The notes: generated by a model not told the origin, from the letters alone. 64,000 nt of DNA from Bacteroidota bacterium (GCA_016845175.1 JAERTD010000028.1:124001-188000), one strand, 5' to 3'; shown: positions 17,170 to 26,499, counted from the first letter of the stretch. Made by a program: numbers and translations.

Positions 17170-18606
17170 ATGAAGAAAAAGCATGTTGAGGTTTGGGAAA
17201 AATGCTTAAAGGTCATTAGGGATAATATCCCATATCAAAGTTTCAAAACTTGGTTCGAACCTATTCAACCCGTAAAAATTGATGGTAATGTTCTTACAAT
17301 TCAAGTGCCCAGCCAGTTTTTTTATGAATGGTTGGAAGAACATTATATTAATCTGCTAAAGAAAACCATCAGAAAAGAATTAGGGAGTGGTGGTCGACTT
17401 GAGTATAGCGTGATAATGGATAGTTCCTATCATGATGCCAGCCCCCTCTCGGTAAATTATCCCACAACCAATAAAAAAGCAACCAAAAATAAACCTGTTT
17501 CTATGCCTCTTGATTTAAATAAAGGCAATGTGCGGGATATTCCCAACCCATTCATCATCCCTGGATTAAAAAAGATCAAGGTAGAGTCACAATTGGTTGA
17601 AACATATTCCTTCGATAATTTTGTGGAAGGAGAATGTAACCGCCTGGCAAGATCAGCTGGATGGGCTATTGCTGAAAATCCAGGCAAAACTGCTTTTAAT
17701 CCACTACTAATATACAGTAGTGTGGGATTGGGTAAAACCCACTTAGCCCACGCCATTGGCCTGCAAGTAAAAAACAACTATCCGGGCAAAACTGTACTTT
17801 ATGTAAAAACGGATCAGTTCATTAATCAATACATCGACTCTGTTCGTAACAACAACCAAAACGACTTCATCCATTTCTATCAAATGATCGATGTGCTGAT
17901 CATGGATGATATCCAGTTTATTGCCGGTAAGGAAAAAACCCAGGATGTGTTTTTCCATATCTTCAACCACCTCCATCAAAATAACAAACAATTGGTGCTG
18001 ACATCAGATAAGCCACCTGTTGAATTGAAAGGAATGGAACCCCGACTATTGTCACGCTTTAAATGGGGATTGGCAGCAGACTTACAAGTACCGGATCTCG
18101 AAACCAGAATTGCCATACTGCAAAACAAACTATACAAAGATGGTATTGAAATGCCATATGATGTGTTAGAATATCTTGCTTATAGTATTACCACTAACAT
18201 CAGGGAGATGGAAGGAGCCTTAATTTCTATTTTGGCCCAGTCAACCCTGAATAAAAAAGCAATCACCCTGGAGTTGGCAAAACAAATGATCGATAAGTTT
18301 GTTAAAAACACTACCAGAGAAATTTCCATCGACTATATCCAGAAAGTGGTATGTGATTATTTCAGTTTGCCACTGGAGACTATAAATTCCAAAACCAGAA
18401 AAAGGGAAATCGTACAAGCCAGACAGTTGGCCATGTTCTTTTCTAAGAAACATACCAAAAGCTCTTTGGCAACCATCGGATTGCATTGTGGAAACAAAGA
18501 TCATGCAACTGTTTTGCATGCTTGCAGAACGGTAAACAACTTATTGGAAACCGACAAGCAGTTTCGGGTATATGTTGAGGAAATTGATAAAAAACTCAAG
18601 CTTTAA
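17170..18606 (+). CDS. dnaA: Chromosomal replication initiator protein DnaA
   Basis: A 478-residue initiator with all four DnaA domains. Domain I (1-90) starts VWEKCLKVIRDNIPYQSFKTW. A variable linker (about 95-140) follows. The AAA+ domain III has YSFDNFVEGECN, Walker A SSVGLGKTH, Walker B VLIMDDIQFIAGKEKTQ, and the box VII arginine region PRLLSRFKWGL. Domain IV (about 370-478) has IDYIQKVVCDYFSL, REIVQARQLAMFFSKK and the DNA-binding signature CGNKDHATVLHACRTV. It opens duplex DNA at oriC. dnaN and recF are not next to it, which is usual in Bacteroidota. An intrinsic terminator follows. Confidence 0.97.
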   Translation: MKKKHVEVWEKCLKVIRDNIPYQSFKTWFEPIQPVKIDGNVLTIQVPSQFFYEWLEEHYINLLKKTIRKELGSGGRLEYSVIMDSSYHDASPLSVNYPTTNKKATKNKPVSMPLDLNKGNVRDIPNPFIIPGLKKIKVESQLVETYSFDNFVEGECNRLARSAGWAIAENPGKTAFNPLLIYSSVGLGKTHLAHAIGLQVKNNYPGKTVLYVKTDQFINQYIDSVRNNNQNDFIHFYQMIDVLIMDDIQFIAGKEKTQDVFFHIFNHLHQNNKQLVLTSDKPPVELKGMEPRLLSRFKWGLAADLQVPDLETRIAILQNKLYKDGIEMPYDVLEYLAYSITTNIREMEGALISILAQSTLNKKAITLELAKQMIDKFVKNTTREISIDYIQKVVCDYFSLPLETINSKTRKREIVQARQLAMFFSKKHTKSSLATIGLHCGNKDHATVLHACRTVNNLLETDKQFRVYVEEIDKKLKL

Positions 18607-18628
18607 AAGAAAAACCATATCAATAACA

Positions 18629-18663
18629 AAAGCCCTTTAGCAAGACTGTTGAAGGGCTTTTTT
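18629..18663 (+). terminator. Rho-independent terminator after dnaA
   Basis: AAAGCCCTT (18629-18637) pairs with AAGGGCTTT (18652-18660) across a 14-base loop and runs into TTTTTT. It lies about 22 bases after the dnaA stop. Confidence 0.9.
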
Positions 18664-18741
18664 AGTGTTTCCATGTTGGAAAATTTTGGAAAAATTTGTG
18701 TTTTTCATTAACTTTATGGGTTCATCTAACATTTTTGAGCC

Positions 18742-19203
18742 ATGAATGTACTCTTTGTTTGCCTTGGAAATATCTGTCGTTCGCCTCTTGCCGAAGCCTT
18801 CTTAAAAAGGAAATATCAAGATCATAATATAGAATCAAGGGTCGATTCGGCGGGTTTTGAATCCTTCAATATCAATGAACCTCCGGATGAAAAAGCCAAT
18901 GAGCTTGCCAAAACTTATGGTATTTCACTTGAGGGGAAGGCTCGCCTTTTCCTGAAATCAGATTTTGATAACTTTGATAAGATCTATGTTATGGATATGC
19001 AGAGTTATACCGATATTCGTGACCTTGCAAGGAGTGATGATGATCTGGAAAAAGTCGATTATTTGATGCATCTGCTACACCCCAAGAAAAAGGGACCAAT
19101 TGCTGACCCTTTTATTCAGGGTGGAAAAGACAGTTCCAAGATTCTCAGTTTGATTGATCAGGCAACTGACGAAATATTGAAGATGGCCAAAAAGAAAATA
19201 TAA
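18742..19203 (+). CDS. Low-molecular-weight protein-tyrosine phosphatase
   Basis: A 153-residue cytoplasmic phosphatase. The catalytic P-loop CLGNICRS lies at residues 7-14 (nucleophile C7, R13 of C-X5-R), and the general acid lies in DPFIQGG near residue 125. The GFESFNINEPPDEKANELAKTYGISLEGKARLF stretch is the family's usual middle (only its pattern is relied on here). Family members dephosphorylate protein tyrosine, often in exopolysaccharide control; a sugar transferase is encoded 5 kb away but not in the same operon. Two bases separate it from the following PLP enzyme gene, indicating co-transcription. Confidence 0.9.
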   Translation: MNVLFVCLGNICRSPLAEAFLKRKYQDHNIESRVDSAGFESFNINEPPDEKANELAKTYGISLEGKARLFLKSDFDNFDKIYVMDMQSYTDIRDLARSDDDLEKVDYLMHLLHPKKKGPIADPFIQGGKDSSKILSLIDQATDEILKMAKKKI

Positions 19204-19205
19204 GT

Positions 19206-20150
19206 ATGTTACATATTAGCCAGGCAAACATTGAACAAGCAGCCACCCGTATTCAAAATCATATACACCGTACACCTGTCATGACCTCACAATTAATTGA
19301 TGAGGCATTGGGTGTTTCTTTATATTTTAAATGCGAGAATTTTCAAAAGGCCGGGGCATTTAAATCGAGGGGAGCCATGAATGCTGTATTGTCGCTGGAC
19401 ACTAGTCAATCAGCCCACGGAGTGGCGACACATTCTTCAGGAAACCATGCTCAGGCTCTAGCTAGAGCAGCGAAGATTAAAGGTTTGCCAGCTCATATCG
19501 TGATGCCTGAAAACGCTCCGGAAGTTAAGATCAGTGCAGTGGAGCAATATGGAGGAAAAATTTATTTCTGTAAGCCGACACTAGAGGCAAGAGAGCAAAA
19601 ACTTAAGGAGGTCGTGGCCAAAACCAAGGCCACAGAAATCCATCCCTACGACAACTATACAATCATCGCCGGTCAAGCGACAGCTGCAAAAGAACTCTTG
19701 GAAGACCATCCTGAATTGGATCTGATCATATGCCCGGTTGGGGGAGGTGGTTTATTAAGTGGTACCGCATTATCGGTACATTACTTTTCCTCAAAATGCA
19801 AGGTTATAGCAGCAGAACCCAAGGGTGCTGATGACGCCTGCAGATCCTTTAAGGCAGGCCATATCATACCTAGTGTTCAACCAAATACCATAGCCGATGG
19901 TTTGTTAACCTCTTTGGGTGAAAGGAATTTCCCCATCATAAAAGAACTGGTTACGGATATTATTACTGTGAAAGAGGCTACCATAATACAGGCTATGAAA
20001 TTGTTGTATGAGAGACTTAAAATTGTTGTTGAATCTTCAGCTGTAGTTCCCCTGGCACTGCTGTTGGAGCATGGCATACCTATAAATGCAAAGCAGATTG
20101 GATTGATTTTGTCAGGAGGTAATGTGGACCTTAAAAAACTTCCTTTTTAA
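19206..20150 (+). CDS. PLP-dependent threonine/serine dehydratase or serine racemase-like enzyme
   Basis: A 314-residue fold-type II PLP enzyme. The Schiff-base lysine is K53 in FKCENFQKAGAFKSRGA, the substrate loop is HSSGNHAQALARAA, and the phosphate-binding glycine loop is CPVGGGGLLSG. The C-terminus has LILSGGNVDL. There is no ACT regulatory domain, so it is a catabolic-type threonine deaminase or a serine racemase/dehydratase rather than biosynthetic IlvA; sequence alone does not choose between these. It lies 2 bases after the phosphatase gene. Pyruvate or 2-oxobutyrate would be the deamination products. Confidence 0.85.
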   Translation: MLHISQANIEQAATRIQNHIHRTPVMTSQLIDEALGVSLYFKCENFQKAGAFKSRGAMNAVLSLDTSQSAHGVATHSSGNHAQALARAAKIKGLPAHIVMPENAPEVKISAVEQYGGKIYFCKPTLEAREQKLKEVVAKTKATEIHPYDNYTIIAGQATAAKELLEDHPELDLIICPVGGGGLLSGTALSVHYFSSKCKVIAAEPKGADDACRSFKAGHIIPSVQPNTIADGLLTSLGERNFPIIKELVTDIITVKEATIIQAMKLLYERLKIVVESSAVVPLALLLEHGIPINAKQIGLILSGGNVDLKKLPF

Positions 20151-20208
20151 TTAGTATGAAAAAAACTGTCTTGCCAATATTAAGCCTTAACTTTGATGAT
20201 GATCGATT

Positions 20209-20916
20209 ATGAAAGCCACACTTTACTTGATACCTACTCCCATTGGAGATCTTAGTACGATTGATAAAAGTCAGCCCATTTATAACGAGTCTGTCATTCA
20301 TGCCCTCGATATATTTATTGTAGAACAAGTTCGAACAGCAAGGCGTTTTCTTAGCAAAACAGGCCATCCCACGGCCATTGATAAGATGACTTTTCTCGAG
20401 CTAAACAAGCACACGAAACCAGAACAAATCGCTACCTATCTTAAGTATGCACAACAAGGTAAATCCATTGGTTTGTTATCCGAAGCCGGAACACCATGTA
20501 TAGCAGATCCCGGGGCCGTCATTGTGAAGATGGCACATGAAAAGAACATTCCGGTTGTTCCATTGGTAGGAGCCAATGCAATTATCTTGTCTTTAATGGC
20601 ATCAGGATTTAATGGCCAATCATTTGTATTCCATGGTTACCTGCCTGTGGATAAAAATACACTGATCAGAAAAGTAAAGGAAATGGAATCCCAGGCCAGA
20701 CGCTTGGATCAAACACAGATTTTTATTGAGGCACCTTATCGGAATAATAAATTGTTGGAGACCTTGGTTCAAACCTGTGGTCCCAGCACCCCAGTTTGTG
20801 TAGCATGCGACTTAAGTATGCCTCAGGAATATGTCAAAACATTGAAGTGCTCAGAGTGGAAAAAAGAAACAGTGAACCTCCATAAGAGACCCACTGTTTT
20901 CTTGCTTTATCGTTAA
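20209..20916 (+). CDS. RsmI-like SAM-dependent methyltransferase
   Basis: A 235-residue tetrapyrrole-methylase-fold protein related to RsmI, which 2'-O-methylates C1402 of 16S rRNA. Family landmarks are LYLIPTPIGDL at the start, VEQVRTARRFLS, GLLSEAGTPCIADPGA and VPLVGANAIILSLMASGFN. It differs from classical RsmI in having E-Q-V-R-T-A-R-R instead of EDTR and T-G, and in its shorter length. Bacteroidota commonly encode such a second, divergent paralogue, so I leave the symbol blank. It is transcribed with the genes before it (58-base gap) and converges on slyD. Confidence 0.8.
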   Translation: MKATLYLIPTPIGDLSTIDKSQPIYNESVIHALDIFIVEQVRTARRFLSKTGHPTAIDKMTFLELNKHTKPEQIATYLKYAQQGKSIGLLSEAGTPCIADPGAVIVKMAHEKNIPVVPLVGANAIILSLMASGFNGQSFVFHGYLPVDKNTLIRKVKEMESQARRLDQTQIFIEAPYRNNKLLETLVQTCGPSTPVCVACDLSMPQEYVKTLKCSEWKKETVNLHKRPTVFLLYR

Positions 20917-20950
20917 TTAGAAACTTTTGGCATCTGGGCCAAACAGCTAT

Positions 20951-21457
20951 TTAGTGCTGGTGACCACCAACACCATGTACATGACCGTGTGCGGTTTCTT
21001 CTTCAGTTGCTTCACGAATATCAATAACTTCTCCAGAAAAATGCAGGTTTTCACCAGCAAGCGGGTGATTGAAATCCATAATGACAATATCTTCTTTAAT
21101 CGCAAGAACACGACCTTCAACAGGGTTGCCGTCTTGATCTTCCATGGTAATCATATTACCAACAGTAACAATGCTTTCGTCTATCTTGCCGTCAATTTCA
21201 AACAGTTTTTTATCCAGTTCGAGGATGGCTTCATCCGAAGGGTTACCATAGGCTGATTCAGAATCCAGAGGAAATCCAAATGTTTCACCTACTTCTAATC
21301 CTGACAGGTTTTCCTCAAATGCAGGCAGTAAAGAACCAACACCAAACAGGTGTACAAAAGGTTTCTTCTCATCTACTTTTTGGATTATTTCTCCTTTGTC
21401 GTCGTTTACACGTAGTGTGTATGTTAAGGTTACCACCTTATTTTTCCCAATTTTCAT
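20951..21457 (-). CDS. slyD: FKBP-type peptidyl-prolyl isomerase, SlyD-like
   Basis: A 168-residue cytoplasmic protein with a split FKBP domain and inserted IF (insert-in-flap) chaperone domain. VVTLTYTLRVNDDKGEIIQ, PFVHLFGVGSLLPAFEENL and GLEVGETFGFPLDSESAYG come from the FKBP part, and the middle (about 70-130) is the chaperone insert. The tail ends HGHVHGVGGHQH, a short histidine-rich stretch that, as in SlyD, could bind nickel or zinc. It catalyses proline isomerisation and assists folding. On the minus strand a TACTTTTG (-7 match) lies at 21500-21493, about 36 bases upstream of the ATG. Confidence 0.9.
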   Translation of the reverse strand: MKIGKNKVVTLTYTLRVNDDKGEIIQKVDEKKPFVHLFGVGSLLPAFEENLSGLEVGETFGFPLDSESAYGNPSDEAILELDKKLFEIDGKIDESIVTVGNMITMEDQDGNPVEGRVLAIKEDIVIMDFNHPLAGENLHFSGEVIDIREATEEETAHGHVHGVGGHQH

Positions 21458-21621
21458 GAGTAGTATTTTAGCGGGTTAATTCAATTGAGCGGCAAAAGTA
21501 AGTAATTTATAAACACTGGCTATTTTTCTGTAATATTGTGTGTTACAAAAACGGCTCTTACATGGCAACTGGATAAGCTAGTTTACATCTATCAGCTAAT
21601 CATACAATCTACCCTATAAAA

Positions 21622-22527
21622 ATGTTGGAGAATCAGGTACTTGAAATAAATGGATTAACAAAAACTTATGGCAATCTTATCGCCCTGTACAATTTTTCTT
21701 TGGAAGTGGGCGCAGGAGAGATCTGTGGTATGTTGGGGCCCAATGGTTCGGGTAAGACCACGACACTGGGTATCCTACTGGATATTATTAGAGCAGATAG
21801 TGGCTCTTTCAAATGGTTTGGTAAAGCACCCGATAGCAATTCTAGAAAACGGGTAGGAGCATTGCTTGAGCAACCCCTCTTTTACCCTTATCTGTCAGCG
21901 GTGCAAAATTTGCGAGTCATTTGTGATATTAAAAACGCATCTAAAGCACAGATCGCCAATGTGTTGGAAACTGTTGGGCTCACGGAAAGAAAGCACAGCA
22001 AATACAAAACCTACTCATTGGGAATGAAACAGAGGCTAGCTATTGCTGCAGCTCTTATAGGAGATCCTGAGGTACTGATACTGGATGAACCTACCAATGG
22101 CCTTGACCCTCAGGGTATAGCAGAGATTCGCGATCTGATCGTCTCCATTGCCTCCCGTGGATTGACCATAGTATTGGCCAGCCACTTACTTGATGAAGTG
22201 CAAAAGGTGTGTACCCATGTTGTTGTTCTTGAAAAAGGAAAGAAATTACATTCTGGACCGGTAAATCAAGTCTTGAATACTGCCACCAAATTTGAATTGG
22301 CTTCAGATGATTTGGATCAACTGAAACAACTATTGGAAGATGCTCCCTTTGTGAAAGAAGTGAAGCATGAAGGATCGATTCTATTGCTAACAGCCTCTGA
22401 AGAGGTACAAGCAAATCAGATTAATGAGTACGTATGTAACAAAGGTGTTTTTCTAAGTCATCTGAGTATGAGAAAGCAGAGCCTGGAAAAATATTTTCTT
22501 GAACTTTTAGAAGAAAACCATGATTAG
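21622..22527 (+). CDS. ABC transporter ATP-binding protein
   Basis: A 301-residue ATPase subunit of an ABC-2 type exporter. Walker A is GPNGSGKT (about 39-46), the signature is YSLGMKQRL (about 133-141), and Walker B is VLILDEPTNGLDPQG, followed by a switch His in LASHLLDEV. The C-terminal 85 residues after the ATPase core are the DUF4162-like extension typical of bacterial export ATPases. Its stop overlaps the permease start by 8 bases, showing translational coupling. Substrate unknown; gene context (a trypsin-like lipoprotein and a sugar transferase downstream) does not decide it. Confidence 0.9.
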   Translation: MLENQVLEINGLTKTYGNLIALYNFSLEVGAGEICGMLGPNGSGKTTTLGILLDIIRADSGSFKWFGKAPDSNSRKRVGALLEQPLFYPYLSAVQNLRVICDIKNASKAQIANVLETVGLTERKHSKYKTYSLGMKQRLAIAAALIGDPEVLILDEPTNGLDPQGIAEIRDLIVSIASRGLTIVLASHLLDEVQKVCTHVVVLEKGKKLHSGPVNQVLNTATKFELASDDLDQLKQLLEDAPFVKEVKHEGSILLLTASEEVQANQINEYVCNKGVFLSHLSMRKQSLEKYFLELLEENHD

Positions 22528-23323
22528 ATTATTAAAAATAGATTTTCGGAAATACTTCTATAACCGATCGTTTTGGGTGCTGTTTCTGATATATGTATTG
22601 CTGAATTTGTTGGTGTTTACCGGTGCTGAAAAATTTGTAAATGAGATCGTTCAGAATGCAGGCAGCAGTACACCACTTGAGATTCCAGGATTTTCATTGT
22701 ATAGTTTTCCACTGGTTTGGCATAACCTGAGCTATCTGGGAGGTTTTTTCAAAATAGTATTGGCGCTTATCGTAATCATATTCATTACCAACGAATTCAG
22801 CTACAAAACCATTCGCCAGAATATCATGAATGGAATGGGTCGGGAGCAGTTTTTGTTTTCCAAAGTAATTTTTGTGTTTGTATTAAGTTTTGCAGCAACA
22901 CTTCTGATGTTTGTGACTGGCCTCTTCCTTGGATATGCACACACAAATGAAGTGAGTTTTGCTTTATTTATACAGAAAATTGGTTTTATTCCTGCCTATT
23001 TCCTGGAGTTGTTCACCTTCTCCAGTTTGGCATTGCTCGTTGGCTTTTTGTTAAGGAAGACAGGTCTTTCGATTGCTTTATTAGCGTTGTACTATTACGC
23101 TTTTGAGCCAATTTTGTCCTATAGGCTGCCAGAGAATATTGCTGCTTATCTGCCACTCAAATCCATGGGAAACCTGATTGATGTTCCCAACTCTTCATTG
23201 ATGAAGATGTTTGGAGTTAACTTCAGAGAGTTTGTTTCCATGCCTGATGTTTATTTGTGTTCCCTATATAGTATGGTATTCATTGGAATCGTATATTTGA
23301 TTTTGCGTAACAAAGATCTTTAA
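22520..23323 (+). CDS. ABC-2 type transporter permease
   Basis: A 267-residue membrane protein with about six hydrophobic helices: SFWVLFLIYVLLNLLVF near the N-terminus, IVLALIVIIFIT, VIFVFVLSFAATLLMFVTGL, YFLELFTFSSLALLVGFLL, a GLSIALLALYYYAF helix, and a C-terminal SMVFIGIVYLIL. The TNEFSYKTIRQNIMNGMGR loop after helix 2 is the coupling segment seen in ABC-2 permeases. It forms the membrane part of the exporter with the preceding ATPase, overlapping it by 8 bases. The next gene starts 5 bases after the stop. Confidence 0.85.
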   Translation: MIRLLKIDFRKYFYNRSFWVLFLIYVLLNLLVFTGAEKFVNEIVQNAGSSTPLEIPGFSLYSFPLVWHNLSYLGGFFKIVLALIVIIFITNEFSYKTIRQNIMNGMGREQFLFSKVIFVFVLSFAATLLMFVTGLFLGYAHTNEVSFALFIQKIGFIPAYFLELFTFSSLALLVGFLLRKTGLSIALLALYYYAFEPILSYRLPENIAAYLPLKSMGNLIDVPNSSLMKMFGVNFREFVSMPDVYLCSLYSMVFIGIVYLILRNKDL

Positions 23324-23328
23324 TACCG

Positions 23329-24360
23329 ATGCGCCTTCTTCAATTAAGCATTCTAATTTTAAGTATTTGCCTGCTGACTATCCAGTGTTCAACAACAACA
23401 GAACTGGACCAAAATGTCAGGCAAGCGGATGGTAGATATGACAGCGAATTTCCACAACAAAGTATTTCAAAGGAGCTGGACCGTATTTCTTCCAGTGTCA
23501 GGCAAATGAATTGTGTAGCTTTTTATATGACCTATTTTTTTGATCCGGACAACCCACTGACACAATACAACTATGGTAAGTACAATCTCGACTCCATGGC
23601 CTATCATTCAATGGTTACCAATGAGTCAGTTTCCGGAACGGCAATAGTATTGTATAATGAGCCCCGCCTGGTGGGTATGCTAACCTGTGCGCATGTGGTT
23701 GATTTTCCTGATACATTGGTCACAAGATATAGTCGGGGTCAGATGGGACTCCGCTCAGTATCTGTAAAAATAAAGCAACAGAATTTTGTAAGCGGTCTCC
23801 CTGAAGGCGAGCCTGTGGAAGTGGTGGTTATGGATGATAAAAAAGACATTGCCATACTTAAAAAGGTTCTTGAACCTCATGAAGAGCGCATTGATGTGAT
23901 GGATTACCCTCATGGAAAATCAAAGCAAATGGACTGGGGTACAGTAGTGTATACACTTGGTTACCCGCTTGGTAATCTGATGGTTACTCAATCCATTGTC
24001 AGTAAGCCTGTAAAGAAGAATTCAGGGTTTTTCCTGACCGATGGTTTGTATAATCAGGGAATCAGCGGTAGTCCGGTTTTTGCCCTACGTGATGGTGTGG
24101 ATCATATGGAATGGGTGGGCATGGCCAGCTCAGCTTCAGCATCATTGGAGTATGTTCTTGAGCCAGAAGTACTTGATGCGAAGGCTATGGTTCAGGGGGA
24201 AGTCTTTACAGGTGAAATACTTATCGACAAAAAAAAGTCAATAAATTATGGGATTTCATATTCTGTTTCTATCGAAGAAATTCTTACTTTTATTGCCAAT
24301 AATGATAAAAAGGTTTCGGCTGCTGGTTTTAACGTAGACTATTTTTTCCAAAAGCGCTAA
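23329..24360 (+). CDS. Trypsin-like serine protease lipoprotein
   Basis: A 343-residue lipoprotein (lipobox LTIQC, Cys20) with a chymotrypsin/DegP-fold protease domain. The catalytic triad is visible: H122 in LTCAHVVDF, D173 in KKDIAILK, and S246 in NQGISGSPVF. There is no PDZ domain, unlike DegP/HtrA. The mature protein probably faces the periplasm or sits on the outer membrane. It starts 5 bases after the permease stop, so it belongs to the ABC operon and could process something that the exporter handles; that is inference. Substrate unknown. Confidence 0.8.
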   Translation: MRLLQLSILILSICLLTIQCSTTTELDQNVRQADGRYDSEFPQQSISKELDRISSSVRQMNCVAFYMTYFFDPDNPLTQYNYGKYNLDSMAYHSMVTNESVSGTAIVLYNEPRLVGMLTCAHVVDFPDTLVTRYSRGQMGLRSVSVKIKQQNFVSGLPEGEPVEVVVMDDKKDIAILKKVLEPHEERIDVMDYPHGKSKQMDWGTVVYTLGYPLGNLMVTQSIVSKPVKKNSGFFLTDGLYNQGISGSPVFALRDGVDHMEWVGMASSASASLEYVLEPEVLDAKAMVQGEVFTGEILIDKKKSINYGISYSVSIEEILTFIANNDKKVSAAGFNVDYFFQKR

Positions 24361-24386
24361 CCAATTACTAACACAACATTTTATTA

Positions 24387-25196
24387 GTGGGAAAAAACTA
24401 TAAAGCCTATCACGAGGAAAGCTTTAAAGAATACCGTATTAGATTTGGGAAACGGGTTTTTGATATTGCCTTCTCACTTGTGTCCATCCTACTCTTCTCA
24501 CCAGTTTTGATTTTGATAGCTATTGCAATTAAAATCGACTCTCCCGGACCCATTATGTACATCTCCAAGCGGGTAGGAACAGGTTACGATATTTTTAAAT
24601 TCTACAAGTTTCGCTCCATGGTCAAGGATGCTGATGCGCAGCGTTCTAAATTATCCAGCCTTAATGAGTACTTGATTTCACATAAACATCATGAGCATTT
24701 ATTCCAGAATCTAAGTGAATGCCCTGATTGTAAGAAGAAAGGAGAGCCCTGTTCACCCATTCTCTATATTGAGGGCGTTGAAATTTGTGAACGTCTATAC
24801 CTTAAGAAGAAGAAAGAAGTTTTGTTGGAAACAGCTTTCTTTAAAGTGAAAGATGATCCCAGGATTACCAGGGTGGGCAGGATTATTAGATCTACTCATT
24901 TGGATGAGCTGCCTCAGTTTTTTAATGTACTGATGGGTGATATGTCCATTGTAGGTAACAGACCATTACCATTATATGAGGCTGCTAAACTTACCACTGA
25001 TGAATGGGCCTATCGTTTCATGGCTCCAGCTGGTATTACCGGTTTATGGCAGATCAATTCCGATAAAATGATCGAAGCAGAAGAACGAATCCGCCTGGAT
25101 AATCAATATGCTATGATTTCAACGCCTTTATCAGACCTGAAGATTGTCCTAAAGACCATTCCTTCCATATTCAAAATCAGGAAATCTACTTACTAA
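24387..25196 (+). CDS. Polyprenyl-phosphate sugar-1-phosphate transferase with Cys-rich insert
   Basis: A 269-residue bacterial sugar transferase (WcaJ/PglC catalytic domain). It has one N-terminal membrane helix (VFDIAFSLVSILLFSPVLIL) and the motifs KIDSPGPIMY, KRVG, FKFYKFRSMVKDAD, and later THLDELPQFFNVLMGDMSIVGNRPLP and APAGITGLWQI. Between the two halves sits an insert of about 60 residues with CPDCKKKGEPC and a further Cys in GVEICERL, which may bind a metal. It attaches the first sugar to undecaprenyl phosphate to start a polysaccharide. The start is GTG at 24387, giving the expected N-terminus. Its last 11 bases overlap the convergent M48 gene. Confidence 0.88.
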   Translation: MGKNYKAYHEESFKEYRIRFGKRVFDIAFSLVSILLFSPVLILIAIAIKIDSPGPIMYISKRVGTGYDIFKFYKFRSMVKDADAQRSKLSSLNEYLISHKHHEHLFQNLSECPDCKKKGEPCSPILYIEGVEICERLYLKKKKEVLLETAFFKVKDDPRITRVGRIIRSTHLDELPQFFNVLMGDMSIVGNRPLPLYEAAKLTTDEWAYRFMAPAGITGLWQINSDKMIEAEERIRLDNQYAMISTPLSDLKIVLKTIPSIFKIRKSTY

Positions 25197-26430
25197 TTGC
25201 CTCAATTGCTCTCTTGCGCTGCAGAAGTGTTGGGTGAGAATAGTGGAAGAAAACGTAAGCCGGATGTGGGCTAAGGTTGCTTAGATTATTCCTTGAAAGT
25301 TTCTTTAAAGCTTGAATAAGTGCTTCACCCTTATAGTGATCGGAAGCATAGCGGTCGGCTTCATATTCATATTTTCTTGAAAAAATATTGGATATGATAC
25401 CGCTAAAAAAGGAGATTGGGCTATATAATAAACCAAAGGCAAGCAATCCTAAATAGAAGGATGCCTGTGTTCCGCCCAAAGCCAGTGATAATTCAGGTTT
25501 TTCAACGGCAATCGATAGCAGCCATACCATCAAGCCTGTTTGTAACATCGACATCAACATACCTTTCCATATATGTTTCTTTTTATTATGACCCACTTCG
25601 TGAGCCAACACACTCACAATTTCTTCTGTATTCAAATCACTAATTAGGGTATCGTACAAAACAATCCGCTTTTTCTTTCCTAAACCACTGATATAGGCAT
25701 TTGCTTTTGAGCTTCTCTTGGAGCCATCCAATACGAAGATATGATCCAGTTCAAAACCTGATTTTTCAGCAAAGCCATTGATGGCATCTTTCAGTTCACC
25801 TTCCTCAAGCGGACTTTGTTTATTGAACAAGGGTACTATTAGCCGTGAATAAAACATAGCCATAAACAAGGAAAAACCAGTGATTCCACCCACTACAATG
25901 ACCCAAAACCATTGTCCGGTAGCTAACCAGGACCATAAAAGAAAGCTAAGAATACCTCCTCCAATTAAAAGGCCCAGTATCCAGCCTTTTAACTTATCAC
26001 TAATGAATAAAAGAGGCGTTGTTTTGTTGAATCCAAACCGATCTTCAATTACAAAAGTACTGTAGACCTGAAAGGGAAGGCTGATTAAGTCGAAACCGAG
26101 TCCCAACAGCCCGAAAAAGCAAAGGGTTTGTAGGTAAGTATTATCGGTTATGCTACTGACAAATTCATCCAGGATTCCGAAACCTCCTCCTGCAAGTAAA
26201 GCCAGGATCAAAAGAATAGAAAAGCTGCTGCTGATTATTGAAAACCTGGTTTTCACTTTTTCATAAGCTTGCGATTTTTTATAGGCATCAGTATCATAAA
26301 CATCCCCAAGATCGGTGGGCAAATCTTCCTTTAGGTTGCGATAGTTTAGATAATCAAGTACCCGCTCGAAAATAAAATCTACACATACAATTAGTATAAT
26401 AATGATAAGGACTGTCTGTGCCATACTCAC
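25186..26430 (-). CDS. M48 family membrane metalloprotease (CAAX protease/Ste24-like)
   Basis: A 414-residue integral membrane zinc protease. The zinc site is HEVGH (H277, E278, H281) in VLAHEVGHNKKKHIWKG, and the third ligand glutamate is in KYEYEADRYASDHY. About six to seven hydrophobic helices surround it, as in Ste24. KRSSKANAYISGLGKKKRIVLYDTL upstream of the zinc site is the usual substrate-groove region (cited as a pattern). The C-terminal HYSHPTLLQRKRAIEAI is also typical. In bacteria such enzymes are thought to help membrane-protein quality control. It is convergent with the sugar transferase gene. Confidence 0.92.
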   Translation of the reverse strand: MSMAQTVLIIIILIVCVDFIFERVLDYLNYRNLKEDLPTDLGDVYDTDAYKKSQAYEKVKTRFSIISSSFSILLILALLAGGGFGILDEFVSSITDNTYLQTLCFFGLLGLGFDLISLPFQVYSTFVIEDRFGFNKTTPLLFISDKLKGWILGLLIGGGILSFLLWSWLATGQWFWVIVVGGITGFSLFMAMFYSRLIVPLFNKQSPLEEGELKDAINGFAEKSGFELDHIFVLDGSKRSSKANAYISGLGKKKRIVLYDTLISDLNTEEIVSVLAHEVGHNKKKHIWKGMLMSMLQTGLMVWLLSIAVEKPELSLALGGTQASFYLGLLAFGLLYSPISFFSGIISNIFSRKYEYEADRYASDHYKGEALIQALKKLSRNNLSNLSPHPAYVFFHYSHPTLLQRKRAIEAISK

Positions 26431-26499
26431 TGCTTAATTAGTTGAATGAACTTTGAATTGATTAGATGGGATTGGGTGAAATTGTCTTTCTTTATTGGC

